Source of the DNA: Theobroma cacao
Lineage: Eukaryota; Streptophyta; Magnoliopsida; Malvales; Malvaceae
DNA: 64,000 nt
Reading direction: 5' to 3'
NCBI RefSeq assembly: GCF_000208745.1
Contig: NC_030855.1
Location: 12,015,088 to 12,079,087, forward strand
Part shown: one piece after another, positions 60,214 to 64,000 of the stretch
Position numbering within the stretch: the first letter of the stretch is position 1
How the letters are laid out: every line of letters begins with the position of its first letter
Translations under genes and position numbers: made by a program
Notes under the pieces: generated by a model
What the model saw: the letters and a program-made list of their open reading frames with translations, nothing else
What the model was told of the DNA's origin: nothing
The model's database searches: none

Positions 60214-60842
60214 TGAAGGGAGTGATGTAGATAAAAAACTAGTCCTAATAAATTATACAGCATATAATACCCTTCTTTGTGCTTTGAATGTTAGTGAATA
60301 TAATAAAGTCTTTATGTGTGAAACTGCCAAGCAAATTTGGGATATTTTATAGACCACGTATGAGGGAACTAACCAAGTTAAGGAATGCAAAATTGGATTG
60401 CCTATCAATGATTATGAACTTTTTAAAATGAGAAAGAGTGAATCAATAAGTGAGATGTTGGAAAGGTTCACAAACTTCATAGGAAGTTTGAAGGCTTTAG
60501 GGAAAGACTTCTTAAATGCCTAAGCAGTGATAAAGATCTTATATAGCAAACCCAAAACTTGGAGACCTAAAGTTATGGTTATAGAAAAAGCTCTAAATGA
60601 GTTCAAATTAGAATAACTTATAACATCTTTTCTCACTTATGTGTTGACACTTAAATGTGAGAGTGAGAGAGAAAAGTCTAGGAAGGAAAAAGTCAAACAA
60701 AAGAAAGTTGCCCTAAAATCCATAGATGAGGAAAACATGGCCATGCTAGCTAAAAAATTCAATAAGTTCATGATTAAAAACTATATAAACAAGAGCCTCT
60801 AAAGAGAGATGAGCCTAAAGTGAAGCATTCAAATGATCATTT
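60214..60842 (+). pseudogene. SIRE-like copia gag, C-terminal part
   Basis: Continues the gag interrupted at 29333: VDKKLVLINYTAYNTLLCAL, EYNKVFMCETAKQIWDIL, a stop, TYEGTNQVKECKIGLPINDY, ELFKMRKSESISEMLERFTN, IGSLKALGKDFLNA, a stop, then KPKTWRPKVMVIEKALNEFK and NMAMLAKKFNKFMIKNYINK. This is the UBN2 Gag domain with its lysine-rich tail. At least four in-frame stops are present. The frame is cut at 60842 by the next LTR, so the zinc knuckle and pol of this element lie outside what can be seen. Confidence 0.87.
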
Positions 60843-62525
60843 TGTTGGTATATGCCATTGACCCAATTGGATTGGTCAAGGACTATATATTGTTATTTAA
60901 TCCATACTAAATCGCATAACTATATAAGATAAAGGTTTCCTTCATATTAGTGCAATAATAAAAAGTTATTTAGTGCTAATTGCATAAAGCCCATGGAACA
61001 TAAAGGCTTTGCAAGAGAATTGTAAAGTTGTTACAATTATGAGATCACTATGCATCAAAGCTATGTTCCTAAAATTATGCCTAGTCATTGTATTGTTAAG
61101 ACAGGTTATTGACAATGCCTAAAGACTGGTACGTGTTAAGCCTCCTTATTTGGGAAGTAAGTAATCGATCTCATATATTGAAGCATATGGGATACATGAG
61201 GATAACATGTAGGTGCTTGTTATTGAACATGGCCTGCTATAAGAACTCCATTTGGTATTTCACTCAAGTGTCTATGGAATATGTTCTCATGTGATAGTTG
61301 TACAACTAGTCCTCAAACTTAAGACACCAAGTCATCTTATGTGAGGAATGACATACTTTGATTTTAACCTTATGGGTCTATAGGCAACCAGATGCCTAAA
61401 CTAGGTGTTTTTGGGTATGCCATGAAGCATACGAAGGTGGATGAGTGGTCATGAAAGGATTCATCACCCCAAGTGATATGAAGGGATGTATCTCACTTGT
61501 TCTCAATTCTACATTAACTTGTATAAAGTCTTTGGTCAAAGCATGATGAATTTGAGGAAAGTTAGCTTCCTAAATTGATAAATTTAGTAATAAATTATTA
61601 GATATCCAAGATATTTGATGAAAGGACCATATCTAAGAGATTTGATAAAAGGACCATATTACACTGAGAGCCTTATCGTTGAAAGGCTTCATCAAATTTT
61701 TTAATTAACTTTCTAACATTTAGGTGGTCATGATCTATAAATATAAATCAATTATCGAATTGATATTTGATTTTGATTTATAGTTATTGCCAAGCTTAAT
61801 GGGTCACACACATCAAGTGGCCTGATTAAGATTAAATAAGGTAATGAATTAAGTTGGACTTAATTGAAATAGACCAAAATAAAGTTGGAAAATTAATTAA
61901 GTTCATAAGTCCTTAATTGAATAAAATACAAAGGTTGTATCTAAGGTTACAACTTAGTTTGGCTATATAAATATGTTATGTCTGCCAACTAAAACTCTAA
62001 CCCTTCCGCCACTTCTTAGTTGTTTCATAAGAATAAAAATAGAACAATAGTTTTCTTTATCTGATAGAAATAAGATTCAGTAAGAACTTTTGGTCTTTTT
62101 GTTTTAGAAACAAAGCTTACTACTACAAGTAAAATCTTCCCTTTGAGAAGGTTTTATTCAATCATTATGTGGAATACTGTTAGAGGCCAAACACTTGTGT
62201 GGCTGAAGATTTGACAAATCCTAAAGGTGAAAAAGCAAAGATTTCAACTGCAGGATTTTAGACTGTCTTATTCTCTTTTGGGTTACTTGCTTCATCACTA
62301 GGGTTTTTAGATTAATTGGCTCTTGATTGCAATATCTAGAGCAAGGTACGTAATATTTAAACCTATGAATATTCATATTTAATCTAAAAATTGCATGAAA
62401 AACACAAACATTGATCTTGAGGGTTTCAGTTATTTCTTTAACTAAATATATTTTTATTTTTCTGTTGCATTATACTTTTAATTTCATGATTAGTTTCATA
62501 TTTGAGCTTGAGGCTGAATCCCAAC
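60843..62525 (+). mobile_element. Diverged LTR related to the Angela-like copia
   Basis: It starts TGTTGGTATATGCC, and blocks such as cataaagcccatggaac, catttggtatttcactcaag and tgtctatggaatat match the Angela-like LTR in reverse complement, though with much more divergence. A promoter-like TATATAAATAT lies at 61964-61974. The 3' end is not defined: it reaches or is cut by the next LTR at 62526. No coding sequence. Confidence 0.75.
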
Positions 62526-64000
62526 TGTCACGACCCGGTACTCCCTTCGAGCCTGTGACAACAGTCACGACGTCTCGATGGACATTCATTGCCCGAAATG
62601 TCAACCGAAACCTCGTAAGGCTTTAATATCAGTTTTCGCACCTCCCCTGTGAGCAACAGTTGTTAAGTATCATGTTTTGAGATATTATAAACTATTTCCA
62701 AATCAAAACAATAGAAAAATAATTTTTTTCTCACAGAGGCATTTTGGTCATTTTTCCTCAAAAATATCGAAACCAGCTAAAAATGTAGTATGCAAGTGGA
62801 AAACACATATTTCATAGTAAAAAATAAGTTACATGTCTAAAACATTCTTTTAAAGTGAAACTATACCTATTTGAATATAATAAAAATATTCAATAAAATA
62901 TTCTATTTTCTTATAAAACAATATTTATAGTTACCGATAAATAATTTTTGTAGTGTAAAAGCTAAATAAATTCATACATACTGTAATATAGATAACCAAA
63001 GCATAAGATTTAATTTACAGTGACACATGAGCCCACGAACGACCAAAAGTATCAAAAACAGTAAACCTACAGTTTTTGAGGATGCTAGTCCAAAGGTAAC
63101 CCTCGATGAAATCAGCTATGTACAGCTTATTCTGAGCCTGAAATGGGTGGAAAGGAGGGTGGTGAGATTATATAATCCCAGTGAGTAAACAAACATCATC
63201 CAAAATATCTAAAATCGAGTAAATGGAGATGATTACAATAAATCATCATACTGTAATTTATCACCTTTCAACTCATTTAACCAATTAAAATCAATTCATT
63301 TAAATTGAGTAATCAACATGGCTTTTGAATTTCTTAAAACTTGGCTCGTGCCAAAATTATTCTCATACTCAGTTGTCAAGGATACCTTGGTCGAGGGCTA
63401 TCCCAAGCCGAGTCCGCCAAGGTTATTAAAAAATTATGTACGCATAAAACATGTTTTTATTTTGAAAACATAGTCATTCCTTGGCGTTGGCTGAGTTCAC
63501 CCTCACGTGGTGGTTTGGCGTGAAATGAACTCTAAAATTGTACCTCGGGAGTTATCCTACATGCCTTTCCAACTGAGGTAAAATATAAAGGGGTTTACCG
63601 TGCCCCTCTAATAGGCTGGTCCACAAAAACTCGCCCACTGCAACAAGCTAAACCCACCATACAATAAAATTTGCAATAGCATGACATGGCAATTATTTTA
63701 TTTTACAACCTTTCAAGGCAAATCAACAGTTCATATATTTCAGCACATTTAGAAATTCAATCATTCATGCCAATATTGCAATAAGCCAATCAATTAGAAC
63801 CATAAATTTACAACACAATTAAGTGGTCTCCAATTATTTTATTTTCAAAGCCATCATTCAATTTCAAGACAATTTATAAAATCATTTCATTTAAACTCAT
63901 TTTGTTTATAAAACATAAAGATTTTCCATTTAAACTCATTTTTCATAAAATCACAAAAACTAATTAAAATTCACTTCAAATAATCAAGATGATGATAAGG
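62526..64000 (-). mobile_element. Tekay-like LTR, partial (runs off the window)
   Basis: It starts TGTCACGACCCGGTACTCCC and aligns in reverse complement with the distal half of the solo LTR at 22996-25985 to the window end. Left flank is ccaac. Whether it is solo or part of a longer element cannot be seen. Confidence 0.85.

Overview
The window is a block of plant nuclear heterochromatin made almost entirely of nested retrotransposons. I found no intact host gene, rRNA, tRNA, CRISPR array or microbial operon. The families (Athila-like and Tekay/Del-like Ty3/gypsy, SIRE-like and Angela-like Ty1/copia, and a plant L1-type LINE) point to a flowering plant, most likely a eudicot. The wording of the LINE zf-RVT domain resembles Malvaceae copies I remember, but that is weak evidence. 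Every coding region is broken by stops, frameshifts or deletions.

Layout. (1) 1-6410: minus-strand Athila-like gypsy with gag-protease only; its low-coordinate LTR is cut by the window edge. (2) 6470-9278: solo LTR of a recurrent gypsy-like family, called X here, with a perfect 5-bp target duplication GGTTC. (3) 9289-28411: one old minus-strand LINE in three pieces. It is interrupted by a non-coding gypsy-type element (10674-18312) and by a SIRE-like solo LTR (21134-22994), which is itself broken by a Tekay-like solo LTR (22996-25985). (4) 28412-60842: an old plus-strand SIRE-like copia (LTR end, PBS, gag), split inside gag by a long chain of nested insertions. (5) 60843-62525: an LTR related to the Angela-like one. 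(6) 62526-64000: a Tekay-like LTR running off the window.

The nest in the right half is five layers deep, with direct-repeat evidence at every insertion: SIRE gag > about 4.1-kb gypsy solo LTR (29334-60213; TGAGG/TGAAG) > family X solo LTR (32307-54309; CCTTG/TCTTG) > Angela-like copia (32456-51895; CTAAG/TTAAG) > Tekay chromovirus with gag-pol (40116-50342; TATTG/CATCG). Removing each inner layer restores the sequence or reading frame of the layer outside it. Most differences between paired duplications are C/T or G/A transitions, as expected for ageing methylated DNA.

No cellular pathway is encoded. What the window records is transposition history: repeated LTR-LTR recombination leaving solo LTRs, loss of coding regions, and tandem or palindromic arrays inside the LTRs. 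Two single N positions (14421 and 33170) are each flanked by near-identical direct repeats and look like unmerged assembly joins.
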